From positions 1-43,224 of the forward strand of contig JAPPLY010000088.1 of NCBI GenBank assembly GCA_028819305.1: a stretch of DNA of 43,224 bases, written 5' to 3'. The notes under the pieces are model-generated. The model did not search any database, had not been told where the DNA came from, and saw only the letters and a program-made list of their open reading frames with translations. Every line of letters begins with the position of its first letter. Position 1 is the stretch's first letter. The position numbers were made by a program, and so were the translations under genes. The DNA is from Bdellovibrionales bacterium. Lineage in GTDB: Bacteria; Bdellovibrionota; Bdellovibrionia; Bdellovibrionales; UBA1609. Positions 33,101-42,805 of the stretch are shown in pieces.

Positions 33101-33853
33101 CCTCAACCCGCTATGGAAAGATTAAAAATCATCCAGGAAAACAATCAGCCCGGAGCAGGCATTGCTGTGGCCCAGTATGATTTAGAAATGCGCGGAGCTG
33201 GGGAATTAATGGGAGCGGAGCAATCCGGATTTTTACAAAATATAGGTTATGAGATGTATTTTGAGTTTTTACAGGAAATGATTTCTTCCTTAAAAACAGG
33301 AAAACCCAAGTCTATACCAGAACCGGATCTGAAATTTAAACAACCGGCCTTCCTCCCTAAAAATTATATCCCTCATGAAAAAACCCGACTCCTTTTTTAT
33401 AAAAAACTGGCTACCGCCAACTCAGAAGAAGAAATAGAACAAGTAAAAGCAGAATTAGAGGATTTTGCAGGGACTTTACCTGAAGAAACAAAAAATTTGA
33501 TTTTACTCTCTCACTTTCGGCTATTAGCAAAAAAAGCCCATATTAGAGAGCTTTCCCATAAACCCCCTTTTCTTTATATGAGCCTGGCAGACTCAACCCC
33601 TTTATCCCCTTCTCAAGTTTTACAATGGATCGAAGAGGGATTATGTGAATGGCAAAACAAAAACACTCTTAAGTTTGCCCTATACCAAACCAGTATAGAA
33701 ATAAAAGACTCCGAACTCCGTTCAAGCCCTAGAAGAAGCTTACAAAAATCCGACCAAAAAGGGGCCCTTTCCCATCCCTGTTCCTCTTCTCCTCAAAACG
33801 AGGATCTTTTACATATATGGAAGCTTTTAAAAAATCTTTTCTATAAAATTTAA
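30140..33853 (+). CDS. mfd: Transcription-repair coupling factor
   Basis: Removes stalled RNA polymerase and recruits UvrABC. The UvrB-like N-terminus has GEFSMRGAVLDIFSP; the RNA-polymerase-binding domain is PGDLAIHRQHGLGLFKKL ... NGDLLYVPVYTL (near 540-590); the motor has Walker A GDTGFGKTE (near 693), DEEH (near 794), SATPIPRSL, TTIVESGMDFPKA (near 933) and QLRGRIGRSDR; a TRCF C-terminal domain follows. At 1237 residues it is about 80 above usual. Two stretches (about 351-378 and 1181-1210) are family A repeat DNA kept in frame. The start sits at the end of a family B repeat with no clear ribosome site. Confidence 0.95.
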   Translation: MLNLEIVIKQLKSGQNHKISLPPHSFLVAYLLFRSHREGPHILVSSQKKVFEQIKNILLFLEPEQKIFSLIDIPFPWQESLSFSSLTEIRKLQLIALAQKASPSDIFMIHPQVLRQRVVCPDLFRKKCLQLKPGQSLPWPFVSTLKELGYQSRDYVEQIGEFSMRGAVLDIFSPFSNHPLRLELMGEEIIQIKTFDISTQKSLREIKEAFLSPIREGAVYNKKETYQKIKKMINARTKEKKPFPSFKEWNLFLNSPNFKTEGFSLYNDLKPWRASLIHQSPFSILDYFFSPLIWNLEAAHSLIKTLDLWEEEIKKWSEQNPLYPTFSDICVSNKQNKLKREITFDPFFIPKQHRKQTPSHLSSLERKEETTSPPGPCSHELQKEKTNYSNLMNTNLTYLTSPSFLKNFFHHSDWPQKIKEQKKKGFFIFICVEKEKIRRELKTDLESVGIKGKEEKSWFDMQESQQKNYLTVHLIKSFQCEPFIWPQENIFLLNTQKFRSQRREIKDSSSSALFMNKKTPQQKKTTAKKYKQALHFSQLKPGDLAIHRQHGLGLFKKLDLLDFGTGYNEFLILEYRNGDLLYVPVYTLHQVQKYSSPLSPTIKNQLLDKLGDTRWLNTKEKVKKKMKDMAMELINLYSVRSSLKRKVFPSTSKNFDQFETEFPFTETLDQKKAIEDIIKDISQKQQPADRLICGDTGFGKTEVAMRAAFKVMEEGFQVGLMAPTTILSFQHFERFKERFKNWPFLIRLLNRFTPPPERKNILKETKEGKVDILIGTHRILSQDLQFKKLGLLIIDEEHLFGVKSKEKLKNWYSHVDTISLSATPIPRSLSMSLSGIRDMSVILTPPLNRKPVHTFISPFKESLIKTAILKELDRKGQVIFIHNRIADIHIMEDKIKKLLPTIRIRTAHGKKKDLQQKTVLDFFYQKFDLLLCTTIVESGMDFPKANTLFINQAEKFGLSQLHQLRGRIGRSDRSSYCYLLIDPRKNIPQPAMERLKIIQENNQPGAGIAVAQYDLEMRGAGELMGAEQSGFLQNIGYEMYFEFLQEMISSLKTGKPKSIPEPDLKFKQPAFLPKNYIPHEKTRLLFYKKLATANSEEEIEQVKAELEDFAGTLPEETKNLILLSHFRLLAKKAHIRELSHKPPFLYMSLADSTPLSPSQVLQWIEEGLCEWQNKNTLKFALYQTSIEIKDSELRSSPRRSLQKSDQKGALSHPCSSSPQNEDLLHIWKLLKNLFYKI
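31192..31275 (+). repeat. Family A repeat inside mfd, insertion 1
   Basis: TTATACCGAAACAACATAGAA resembles the family A head; CCCCTTCACACCTCTCTTCCC and AAAGAAAAGAAGAGACAACA resemble the interior blocks. It codes FIPKQHRKQTPSHLSSLERK, a polar linker between the UvrB-like and RNA-polymerase-binding parts. Confidence 0.65.
33681..33770 (+). repeat. Family A repeat inside mfd, insertion 2 (near the C-terminus)
   Basis: TATACCAAACCAGTATAGAA, then AGAAGAAGCTTACAAAAATCC (33731-33751), the same module as in the kinase but read as CCT AGA AGA AGC (PRRSLQKSD), one base shifted from the kinase frame. It lies past the TRCF C-terminal domain core. Confidence 0.75.
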
Positions 33854-33955
33854 CTTGCATCATAACACTATCCTCAAAAATAAAACCACCTTTTTTTCGT
33901 CCTCCTTTGAACAGGAAGCTAAAATTACAATCAATATAGATAGCTTTTACATAGC
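33851..33955. repeat. Dispersed repeat family C, copy 2
   Basis: TAACTTGCATCATA begins with the mfd stop codon TAA itself; ACAGGAAGCTAAAA (33911-33924) and TATAGATAGCTTTTACATA (33936-33954) follow, in the same order as at 221-292. It fills the gap between convergent mfd and atpC. Confidence 0.6.
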
Positions 33956-33974
33956 AACACCCATCTTTTATTTT

Positions 33975-34357
33975 TTAATCCAATAATTTTAAAAAAGTTC
34001 TTTGCTCCTCTTCTTTTTTCCTGAGTTTTCTTATTTCTTCAGGGGAAAGATGAATATTTTCTAACTGTTTCAAAATATCCTTTAAAGTTTCCGTGGTTTT
34101 ATGCTTGTCTAGTTCTTTTTTTGTTTCAACCGACTCTGCTAATACCACCACTTTATCTGCTTGTACTTCGCAGTAACCCCAGCTGACCGCCATTTGCTTA
34201 AAAGTTTTTTCTTTAGGCAAACGATATTTTAACACCCCTGTACCTAAAGTGGAAACCAAGGGAGCATGACCGGGTAAAATGCCTATTTCCCCTTTAGCCC
34301 CTGGAACCAAAAGCTCCTGTACGGTTACAGAGTCCAAAACTTTTTTTTCTGGTGTAA

Positions 34358-34373
<16 letters not shown>
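33975..34373 (-). CDS. atpC: ATP synthase epsilon subunit
   Basis: Central-stalk subunit that links gamma to the c-ring and can inhibit hydrolysis. MKLTIVTPEKKVLDSVTVQELLVPGAKGEIGILPGHAPLV is the N-terminal beta-sandwich signature, and KVVVLAESVE closes it. The C-terminal helical part is Lys/Glu-rich. The length (132) is usual. It is the last gene of the atp operon, 69 bp after atpD. The gap contains a decayed duplicate of its own start region (34421-34449). Confidence 0.95.
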
Positions 34374-35849
<1,476 letters not shown>

Positions 35850-35880
35850 TCAAAACCAAAAGGCTTTTTATTTTTTCTCT

Positions 35881-35943
35881 CGAACTGGTCAGGAATCCCC
35901 GAATTCTGTTAACTTCCCAGAAGAAGCTTACAGAAACCATAAA
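35881..35943. repeat. Family A repeat between atpG and atpD
   Basis: CGAACTGGTCAGGAATCCCC matches the head region (ACCGGTCAGGAA type near 29250, inverted), and AGAAGAAGCTTACAGAAACC (35919-35938) is identical to 12151-12170 in the kinase gene. Confidence 0.75.
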
Positions 35944-35961
35944 ACCTGCTCTCTATAATAT

Positions 35962-36831
35962 TTACCCCTTCATAGCCTCCGCTCCGCTACTTACTTCTAT
36001 CAACTCTGTTGTAATAGCACTTTGTCTCATCTTATTAAAAGTTAAGGTCAAGCGAGAAACAATATCCTGTGCGTTTCGAGTGGCATTGTCCATAGAAGAC
36101 ATACGCGCCCCATACTCCGCAGCCACACTCTCACACATACAACGATACACCTGTACAGTAAAGTGCTTCTCTATTAAATCTTCCAACAGCTCTTCCGGGG
36201 GAGTTTCAAAAATCATATCCCTGGAAAATTGATTTTGATGAACGAGAGGAGCTTCAGATATATCTATAGGCAAAAAGGTCTCTTTTATCACTTTTTGGGA
36301 AATAACGGATTGAAAGCTATTATAAATAAAATAAATTCCATCATATTTTCCATCGCTAAAGTTGTTCATCAACTGATGAGCTACCTTGCCGGCCAAAGGA
36401 TAAGAGATTTCTCTATCTAATTGAAACATCTCACCCACAGAGGGGATTCCTCTGAACCGGAAATAATTTTTAGCTTTTTTTCCTATAAAGAAAAAACCCA
36501 AATCCTTTTCCTTTTGAGAGTGATAAAAATTCTCAGCAAAACGGCAAATATTATTATTAAACCCCCCACAAAGTCCCCGATCTGAAGTGAGAACCACTAA
36601 CAAAATTTTTTTCATCTTTTCTTTTTTTTCTAAAAGGGGGTGTCTGATATTACAAGAAAGGGCCACATCCGCCATAACAGATAAGATGTTTTCAGCATAG
36701 GGGCGTAAGTTTAAAATACGCATCTGAGCTTTCTTCAAACGAGCGGCAGCCACCATTTTCATAGCTTGAGTAATCTGCTCTGTGTTTTTTACACTAGATA
36801 TGCGACTGCGAATTTTTTTTAAACCAGCCAT
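35962..36831 (-). CDS. atpG: ATP synthase gamma subunit
   Basis: Rotor shaft of F1. [36 protein letters not shown] is the N-terminal helix signature, [17 protein letters not shown] the central one, and [47 protein letters not shown]-type C-terminal helix is complete (here [15 protein letters not shown]). The length (289) is usual. It is separated from atpA by 129 bp containing family B repeats. Confidence 0.97.
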   Translation of the reverse strand: [289 protein letters not shown]

Positions 36832-36920
36832 GTATTTATCTTTCTTATACTGATCGTAATTAGGGTTTTCCTGTTGCTCTTCCTTTTATTCAAAAGTGGA
36901 ACCTCTTAAAAAGTTCGGAA

Positions 36921-36985
36921 AATTAAAAGCCTTTGGCTTTAGTGTTCTAAAGTTTACCAATTAAAAGCCTTTGGCTTTAAAAATA
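36921..36985. repeat. Family B repeats at the 3' end of atpA
   Basis: AATTAAAAGCCTTTGGCTTTA occurs twice 38 bp apart (36921- and 36959-), joined by GTGTTCTAAAGTTTACC. The second unit codes the last residues and stop of AtpA (KAKGF). AAAGCC-TTT-GGCTTT forms a small hairpin with A/T flanks that could act as a weak terminator inside the operon. Confidence 0.75.
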
Positions 36986-38478
36986 GCTTTAAAATCCCCA
37001 AGATTTTTTTTCATTTTAGCTTCCAATTCTTCCGTAATTTTTTTTTCTTTTCTTATTTCTGCCAATAAATCTGAGCACCGTGTTTTTAAAAAATCTTTTA
37101 ATTGTTTTTCATAAAGAGGCACTTTTTTCTCCTCAATAGAATCCAGATAACCTTTCGTGGCAGAATAAATAAAGATAACTTGCATTTCTATATCTAAAGG
37201 CTCTCCTTGATTTTGTTTTAAAATTTCCACTAACCGGCGACCTCTTTCCAATTGAGCTTGAGAAGTTTTATCCAGATCAGAGGCAAAAGCCGCAAAAGCT
37301 TCTAAAGCACGAAATTGGGCTAATTCCAGTTTTAAACTCCCCGCTATTTGTTTAATAGCTTTTATTTGCGCGGCCCCTCCGACACGAGAAACCGATTTTC
37401 CCACATGAATAGCCGGACGAATTCCTTTATGAAAAAGATCCGTTTCTAAAAAAATCTGTCCGTCCGTAATGGAAATAACATTCGTAGGTATATAGGCAGA
37501 AATATCTCCAGCTTGGGTTTCAATAATAGGAAGAGCTGTTAAAGAACCCCCTCCCTCCTTTTCATCCATCTTAGCCGCTCTCTCCAATAAACGGGAATGA
37601 ATATAAAAAACATCCCCTGGAAAAGCCTCCCTTCCAGGAGGACGACGCAGCAGCAAAGATAATTGACGGTAAGCTTGAGCTTGTTTGGTAAGATCATCAT
37701 AAATTATTAAAGCGTGCTCCCCTTTATCCCTAAAATACTCCGCCATAGTGACACCGGCATAGGGAGCTAAAAATTGTAAAGGCGCGGGATCCGAGGCTGT
37801 CGCGGAGACGACAGTTGTATATTCCATCGCCCCCGCCATTTTAAGTTTTTCTACGACCCCCGCCAAAGTGGATCTTTTTTGACCAATAGCTACATAGAAA
37901 CATTTTACCTCTTTTCCTTTTTGATTAAGGATAGTATCTATAGCAATAGTTGTTTTTCCTGTTTGCCGATCACCGATAATAAGTTCCCTTTGTCCCCTTC
38001 CAATAGGAATAAGAGCATCAATAGCCTTAATTCCTGTTTGAAGAGGTTCAAACACGGGCCGGCGATTGATAATCCCCGGGGCTTTTCTCTCCACTTCCAA
38101 AAAATCATCTGATTTTATAGGCCCCAAACCATCTAAGGGCCTACCTAAGGCATCCACCACCCTTCCTAATAAAGAGGGCCCTACCGGCACTTGAACAATT
38201 TTTCTTGTTCTTTTCACCTCCATGCCTTCTGAAATCGCTTCATCATCACCTAAGATAACCACCCCTAAGCTCTCTTTTTCCAAATTAAAGACCATTCCAA
38301 ATAGGTCTTCTGAAAAGGCCACCAACTCTCCAGCCATAGCCTGTTCCAAACCATATATTTGACATACCCCATCTCCCACAGACAGCACTTGCCCCACTTC
38401 TTGCATAGAAAGCCTTTTCTGATAATTTTGAATTTGATCCTTTAGGATCCGGCTAATTTCACTAGCTTGTATAGTCAT
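36961..38478 (-). CDS. atpA: ATP synthase alpha subunit
   Basis: Regulatory/structural F1 subunit. Walker [52 protein letters not shown] and the arginine-finger segment [15 protein letters not shown] are intact; the N-terminus has [19 protein letters not shown]. The length (505) is standard. It overlaps atpH by 17 bp. The last five residues (KAKGF) and stop are inside a family B repeat and are the same as those of the BatE-like protein at 19194-19880, which shares no other similarity. Confidence 0.97.
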   Translation of the reverse strand: MTIQASEISRILKDQIQNYQKRLSMQEVGQVLSVGDGVCQIYGLEQAMAGELVAFSEDLFGMVFNLEKESLGVVILGDDEAISEGMEVKRTRKIVQVPVGPSLLGRVVDALGRPLDGLGPIKSDDFLEVERKAPGIINRRPVFEPLQTGIKAIDALIPIGRGQRELIIGDRQTGKTTIAIDTILNQKGKEVKCFYVAIGQKRSTLAGVVEKLKMAGAMEYTTVVSATASDPAPLQFLAPYAGVTMAEYFRDKGEHALIIYDDLTKQAQAYRQLSLLLRRPPGREAFPGDVFYIHSRLLERAAKMDEKEGGGSLTALPIIETQAGDISAYIPTNVISITDGQIFLETDLFHKGIRPAIHVGKSVSRVGGAAQIKAIKQIAGSLKLELAQFRALEAFAAFASDLDKTSQAQLERGRRLVEILKQNQGEPLDIEMQVIFIYSATKGYLDSIEEKKVPLYEKQLKDFLKTRCSDLLAEIRKEKKITEELEAKMKKNLGDFKAIFKAKGF

Positions 38479-39022
38479 GAAAATTTCTCCTTATTTGGTT
38501 TTTCATCTGTGTTAAATGAAATAACAAAGTATCATCAAAAATAAAACCCTGGGCACGAACTCTTAGACCCCCTATGATTTTTTGAGAAGCTTTTTTCTCT
38601 GTCAGAAAAATTTTTTTACCAAAAAAACCCTCTAATGTTTTTTCTAAGGATTTTTGTAAATCCGGGGACAAAGGCTCGACAGACTCCACCTCTGCTAAAA
38701 GGACCCCTTTCATCTGATTTTCTATATCTGTTAAACAAGCCAGTATAGCATTTAACTCTTTCCATCTTTTTTTATCCAGCAAAAAAAGCAGAAAAGAGCA
38801 AATCAACTTGTCAAAGGTAAATTTTTCAAAAATTTTTTTTAAGCCCTCCTTTTTCTCTTTAACGGGTATAACAGGAGAAATAAAAAAAGCTTTTATCTCA
38901 GAAAGATCTAACACCTTTTTTAATTCTTTTAACTCTTTTAAAAAGGAAAAAAAATCTTCCTCTTGTTCTTTTTTAAAATTCTCTTTCAAAGCCCTGGCAT
39001 AATTATAAGCAACGAGACTCAT
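38462..39022 (-). CDS. atpH: ATP synthase delta subunit
   Basis: Peripheral-stalk subunit atop F1. From ATG 39022 it reads [16 protein letters not shown], the usual delta start (YA.AL), with the C-terminal [26 protein letters not shown] block typical of OSCP/delta. This gives 186 residues, the family's size. AAGGAA precedes it. The ORF track begins at 39142, adding 40 residues (MSFLVLSFFSHRTRSSQG...) that come from a family A repeat and are not part of the protein. It overlaps atpA by 17 bp. Confidence 0.93.
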   Translation of the reverse strand: MSLVAYNYARALKENFKKEQEEDFFSFLKELKELKKVLDLSEIKAFFISPVIPVKEKKEGLKKIFEKFTFDKLICSFLLFLLDKKRWKELNAILACLTDIENQMKGVLLAEVESVEPLSPDLQKSLEKTLEGFFGKKIFLTEKKASQKIIGGLRVRAQGFIFDDTLLFHLTQMKNQIRRNFHDYTS

Positions 39023-39042
39023 CTCTGATTCCTTTTTCTGAG

Positions 39043-39130
39043 TTACACCGAATCGGTATAGAATTTGTATTCCTTCAAAACTTCTTTTTCCTTGAGAGCT
39101 TCGGGTCCTGTGGGAGAAAAAAGAAAGGAC
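39043..39130. repeat. Family A repeat between atpF and atpH
   Basis: TTACACCGAATCGGTATAGAA contains the palindrome ACCGA-A-TCGGT; AAAAAGAAAGGACCAAAAAGC resembles the AAAGAGACGACC block. It is open in the frame of atpH and so extends the ORF upstream of the true start. Confidence 0.7.
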
Positions 39131-39147
39131 CAAAAAGCTCAAATCAA

Positions 39148-39681
39148 CTAGGCATATTGAAATTTATTTAACCGATCCAGCCTTTTTTGTTCTGGTTCCT
39201 TTACTTCTTTCAGTCGCTCCTCGGTTTGAGTCATAATTTGCTCTAAAATCCGATTTTTTAAATGCCTTAATTCTTTTAGCCGTTGACGTTTTAACTCTTG
39301 GAGAGTTTTTATTTTCAGGTTTTCCTGCCATTGTTGTTCCTGTTTTTTTAATTCTTCTTCCAGGTTAAGTAAAGCTTTGTCCACCTCCCGCCCGATATTT
39401 TGCTCTTGCGTCTGTAAAGCTTTCCATTCTTTTTCCAAAGAAAGATAAAGGGACTGACTTTGTTTTTCCATTTCCTGAGCTTTCTTTTGATACTCTAAAA
39501 AGTCCTGTTTTTTTTTCTGTAAGAAAGGGGGTAGCTTTTTTCGCATTAAGTATATCAGCACCAAAGTAAAAAGGGTAAAATTCAAGGCTTGAAAAAACAC
39601 AAAGGAAACGGGAACCCCTTCTGTGCTTGCCGCTTCCGCTAAACCCGGCCATAAAAGAAAAGCAATTATAAAAATCAACAC
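39148..39681 (-). CDS. atpF: ATP synthase b subunit
   Basis: Stator stalk. The N-terminus has a signal-like hydrophobic stretch (IIAFLLWPGLAEAA), then a membrane helix (VFFQALNFTLFTLVLIYLM) and RKKLPPFLQKKKQDF, followed by a long Glu/Lys/Gln-rich coiled coil. A leading signal-like segment before the membrane helix is, from memory, seen in deltaproteobacterial b subunits. The length (177) fits. It lies 10 bp after the b'-type gene. Confidence 0.9.
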   Translation of the reverse strand: MLIFIIAFLLWPGLAEAASTEGVPVSFVFFQALNFTLFTLVLIYLMRKKLPPFLQKKKQDFLEYQKKAQEMEKQSQSLYLSLEKEWKALQTQEQNIGREVDKALLNLEEELKKQEQQWQENLKIKTLQELKRQRLKELRHLKNRILEQIMTQTEERLKEVKEPEQKRLDRLNKFQYA

Positions 39682-39691
39682 TTATAATACC

Positions 39692-40135
39692 TCAAGACAC
39701 TAAACGATGGACGGCTGCTGTGACCAGCTGGTTTGTTTCCTTTTTTAAACTTCTCCGGGCTTCTTCTACTTCTTCTTTTAGTTTCCCTCTCTCTTTTTCA
39801 TACCCCTTTTGGATTTTTTCTTGAACTTCTCTCTTTTTCTTAAAAAAATCTTCTTTCAATCGGACACTCCCTTCATTGTAAAGACGATTAAACCCCTCAT
39901 TAATATCACGCACTTTTTGTTCATACTGTTCTTGTAAGATTTTCCTTTTTTCCTCCCATTTTTCCACTTGTTTCATGCGCTCCTTTGTTTCTTTATCCCT
40001 TAAGTTTTGTAGCTGAACATAGGGATAAAACAACAGACGAGAAAAAACAGGATAACAGATAAGAAACACTGTAAACTGTATAAAAAAGGTATAATCTATA
40101 GCCAAAGCCTGTGCTAAAGAGGAAAACATGTTCAC
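39692..40135 (-). CDS. ATP synthase b'-type subunit
   Basis: 147 residues: an N-terminal membrane helix (IDYTFFIQFTVFLICYPVFSRLLFYPYVQL) then a charged coiled coil (RDKETKERMKQVEKWEEKRKI...). This is the b/b' layout; together with atpF it should form a b-b' heterodimer stator. The start may be ATG 40135 or ATG 40129. It is the first atp gene after bactofilin, with a 342-bp gap full of family A sequence. No atpB or atpE is here; in related lineages they lie elsewhere. Confidence 0.85.
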   Translation of the reverse strand: MNMFSSLAQALAIDYTFFIQFTVFLICYPVFSRLLFYPYVQLQNLRDKETKERMKQVEKWEEKRKILQEQYEQKVRDINEGFNRLYNEGSVRLKEDFFKKKREVQEKIQKGYEKERGKLKEEVEEARRSLKKETNQLVTAAVHRLVS

Positions 40136-40477
40136 CCACCCATTTATATTTTTAAACTGAACCCAATTAGTCTAGTTCAACTCATTGGTGTTTTATAATT
40201 CGGACACACATAGAAATTTTTTTACTACGTTATGACCGAACCAGTGTATAGGAAGTTACGCCTTTCAAAGTCTCTCTTCCCGGGAGAAGAAAAAAGAGAC
40301 AAAAAAAACCTGTCTCCGCAGAAGCGGGAAGCTATTATCTGATTTGCTTCCCAACCATAATGAGCACCCCATTTCTTTCAGCCTGTCCTCCCGGAAGTCT
40401 GACCTCGTAGAAACGGGGCTGGAGAGCAAGCCGGACGGATATAACTATAAAAACATGGTTTTTTACACGAGACAAGT
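40136..40477. repeat. 342-bp gap between bactofilin and the atp operon, mostly one family A copy
   Basis: From 40230 to 40445 is a long family A copy: TTATGACCGAACCAGTGTATAGGAA head, CTCTCTTCCCGGGAGAAGAAAA and GAGACAAAAAAAACCTGTC interior, and CCGGACGGATATAAC tail. The plus-strand ORF 40344-40577 runs through it and is not a gene. The remainder upstream of the b'-type gene is AT-rich and could hold the operon promoter. Confidence 0.65.
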
Positions 40478-40852
40478 TTATTTACTCGACTCTGCCCCCT
40501 CTTTTTTCAGAATCTTTTTTTTCATTGTCTTAACAGAAGCCCCTTCAAATAAAGCCCCTTGTTCAACATACAACTGAGCTGTATCCAAGACCCCATAAAA
40601 TTCTGAACCACTTAGCAGTTTAATTCCTTGTTGGGCCTTTACTTCTCCTTTCATCCTACCTTTAAGAATAAGTTTTCCAATAAAAATTTTAGCTTCCACT
40701 TGAGCTTCCGGTTCGATAATCAAAACACCTTCGCTTACAATTTCCCCTTTAAAACGGCCACAGAGACGAGCTATCCCCTCAAAACTCAAACGTCCTTCAA
40801 AAGAAGCTCCTCTGGTTAAAATAACATTAGTGCTTAAATGTTCCATATCCAT
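40478..40852 (-). CDS. Bactofilin
   Basis: 124-residue cytoskeletal protein of the bactofilin (DUF583) family. TNVILTRGASFEGRLSFEGIARLCGRFKGEIVSEGVLIIEPEAQVEAKIFIGKLILKGRMKGEV shows the hydrophobic/glycine periodicity of a right-handed beta-helix that polymerises without nucleotide. The C-terminus is short and Lys-rich. Bactofilins set cell shape or anchor ParAB and division proteins; here it lies 26 bp downstream of parB, in the parAB-bactofilin order known from deltaproteobacteria. Confidence 0.9.
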   Translation of the reverse strand: MDMEHLSTNVILTRGASFEGRLSFEGIARLCGRFKGEIVSEGVLIIEPEAQVEAKIFIGKLILKGRMKGEVKAQQGIKLLSGSEFYGVLDTAQLYVEQGALFEGASVKTMKKKILKKEGAESSK

Positions 40853-40878
40853 ACCCCTCGGGTATTATTTTTCCATAA

Positions 40879-41781
40879 TTAAGAACGACGAAGCAAAGTA
40901 TCTATTATATAACGAAGCTGTTCATCAGAAAAAAAACGCAGACACAGATCTCCCCCCTTTTTTTTAAACTGAAGAGAGGGAGTCACCCCATGAAGATCTT
41001 GAATCTTCCTTATGGCTTGAGTTTGCCAAGGGGGGAGGGATTCTTGAGCTTTTTTCCTCCTTTTATTCGGTTTTTTCTGAGATAAAAGTTTTTGAGCTTC
41101 TCTCACACCCGTTTTATGTTTTACAAAATAAGAGGCCCACTTTACTTGAGAAGAAGATTCTTTTAGTTGCAAAAGAATTTTAGCTAAAGCCAAAGAAAGC
41201 TGCCCTTTTAAAATAAGATTTCTTATTTCCAGAGGTAATTTTAAAATACGAAGCTGATTGGCCAGAGTGGCACGAGGAAGGCCCAATTGCTCTGCCAATT
41301 TTTCCTGGGTAAAATTATGTTCCTCCATGAGTTTTTTATAGGCTTGGGCCAGTTCAATAGGGTTTAAGTTTTCTCTTTGCAGGTTTTCCACCAAAGAAAG
41401 AAAAGGATTGTCCTCTTGTCCTTCCAAAATACGTACGGGAATTTCATGTAGTCCCGCCTGAGCCGAGGCTCTCCATCTTCTCTCTCCTGCTATAATTTCA
41501 TATTTTGAACCCCTTTTTTTTACAATAACAGGCTGAATTAAGCCATTTTTTCTTATAGAGTCGGCTAATTCTTTTAAAAATTCCTTATCAAAAACACGAC
41601 GAGGTTGATGAGGATTAGGCTGTATTTGCTCAATACCTAAAACACATATAGATGAAGTTTTCTGTACGCCCTTCGTTTCTAACTCCTCTTTGGAGGAGGG
41701 AAAAAAAAAGTTATCCAAACCGCGCCCCAAAACCCGACGACGGGAAGCAGAAGTAAAAGGAGGGGAATTTTTAGAAGACAT
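40879..41781 (-). CDS. parB: Chromosome partitioning protein ParB
   Basis: CTP-dependent clamp that loads on parS and spreads. RRVLGRGLDNFF opens it; IQPNPHQPRRVFDKEFLKELADSIRKNGLIQPVIV and EIIAGERRWRASAQAGL (GERRxR CTPase motif) form the N-terminal domain; QEKLAEQLGLPRATLANQLRILKLP is the parS-reading helix-turn-helix. The C-terminus (ELRYIIDTLL-type) is the dimer domain. The length (300) is normal. It overlaps parA by 11 bp. Confidence 0.95.
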   Translation of the reverse strand: MSSKNSPPFTSASRRRVLGRGLDNFFFPSSKEELETKGVQKTSSICVLGIEQIQPNPHQPRRVFDKEFLKELADSIRKNGLIQPVIVKKRGSKYEIIAGERRWRASAQAGLHEIPVRILEGQEDNPFLSLVENLQRENLNPIELAQAYKKLMEEHNFTQEKLAEQLGLPRATLANQLRILKLPLEIRNLILKGQLSLALAKILLQLKESSSQVKWASYFVKHKTGVREAQKLLSQKKPNKRRKKAQESLPPWQTQAIRKIQDLHGVTPSLQFKKKGGDLCLRFFSDEQLRYIIDTLLRRS

Positions 41782-42580
41782 GCGCAGATGGCCTTTCAGA
41801 AGATAAGGAAAAGGCCTTTTCTTGGCCGGAGATCTGTTGTTGTAACTCTCCGGCCAACTGTTCGTAGGCCATAGCCCCTAGACAATGAGGCTCATACTGA
41901 AAAATTGTTTTTCCAAAACTCGGGGCTTCACTGAGTCGCACATTACGGGGAATAATAGTGCGAAAAACTTGTTTTCCAAAATGTCGCCGCACTTCCTGTT
42001 CCACTCGATAACTTAAGGAGTTACGAGCCTCAAATAAAGTCAGTAAAATACCTTGCAATTTTAAGGAAGGATTCCACCGTTTTTTTACCTCTTTAGCTGT
42101 TCCCAACAAACGACTAAGCCCCTCCAAGGCATAATATTCACATTGCAAAGGAACAATAAAAACATGAGAAGCCGTGAGCGCGTTTAAGGTCAGAAATCCC
42201 AAAGAGGGAGGAGTATCAATTATTATAAACTCATAATCATTTTTTACCTCTCCTAACTTGTTCTTTAAAAAAAACTCTCTATTTTCTTCATTGACTAAGT
42301 CTATTTCCGCTCCTGCTAAATGAGAACTGGCAGGAGCTATATCCAAGTCATTAATAGAGCTTGAACAAATAACTTTTTTCAAAGGACACTGGTTCATCAA
42401 GGCCATATAAATATCTTTTTGAGAACAAATCCCTAAACCACTAGAAGCACTTCTTTGTGGATCTAAATCCACTAATAAAACTTTTTTTCCTTTTAAAGCT
42501 AAAGCAGAAGAAAGATTAAGAGCTGTCGTTGTTTTACCCACCCCCCCTTTTTGATTAGTTACACTGATTATCCAAGCCAC
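41771..42580 (-). CDS. parA: Chromosome partitioning ATPase ParA (Soj)
   Basis: Deviant Walker ATPase that moves ParB-parS complexes. KGGVGKTTTALNLSSALA (10-27) is the deviant Walker A, VLLVDLDPQRSASSGLG the A' motif, FIIIDTPPSLGFLTLNAL Walker B, with HVFIVPLQCEYYALEGL later. The 269-residue size lacks an N-terminal HTH, so this is the chromosomal (type I small) class. It heads the minus-strand parA-parB-bactofilin-atp block. A parS-like palindrome lies 231 bp upstream. Confidence 0.95.
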   Translation of the reverse strand: MAWIISVTNQKGGVGKTTTALNLSSALALKGKKVLLVDLDPQRSASSGLGICSQKDIYMALMNQCPLKKVICSSSINDLDIAPASSHLAGAEIDLVNEENREFFLKNKLGEVKNDYEFIIIDTPPSLGFLTLNALTASHVFIVPLQCEYYALEGLSRLLGTAKEVKKRWNPSLKLQGILLTLFEARNSLSYRVEQEVRRHFGKQVFRTIIPRNVRLSEAPSFGKTIFQYEPHCLGAMAYEQLAGELQQQISGQEKAFSLSSERPSAHVF

Positions 42581-42805
42581 AAAATACCTCTTCTCTTGTT
42601 TGATTAGTCATTCTCTTATAAAACTATCCAACTTGTCCAGACCAAAAGCAAGGTTTGACTAGGCATGACTATCCACCTTGAATAAGCAAAAGCAAATGTA
42701 AAGACCTTATAACTTTAGTCCAAACCACCTGCATCATTTGATATTATTAGCTCATTAAAAAGCCTTTTCTTCATCTTTAACTCCCCTCTCCCGGCTTATT
42801 TTTAT

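Noticed and set aside
40344-40577. 77-residue plus-strand ORF after bactofilin
   Set aside because: Built from family A repeat DNA and antisense bactofilin.
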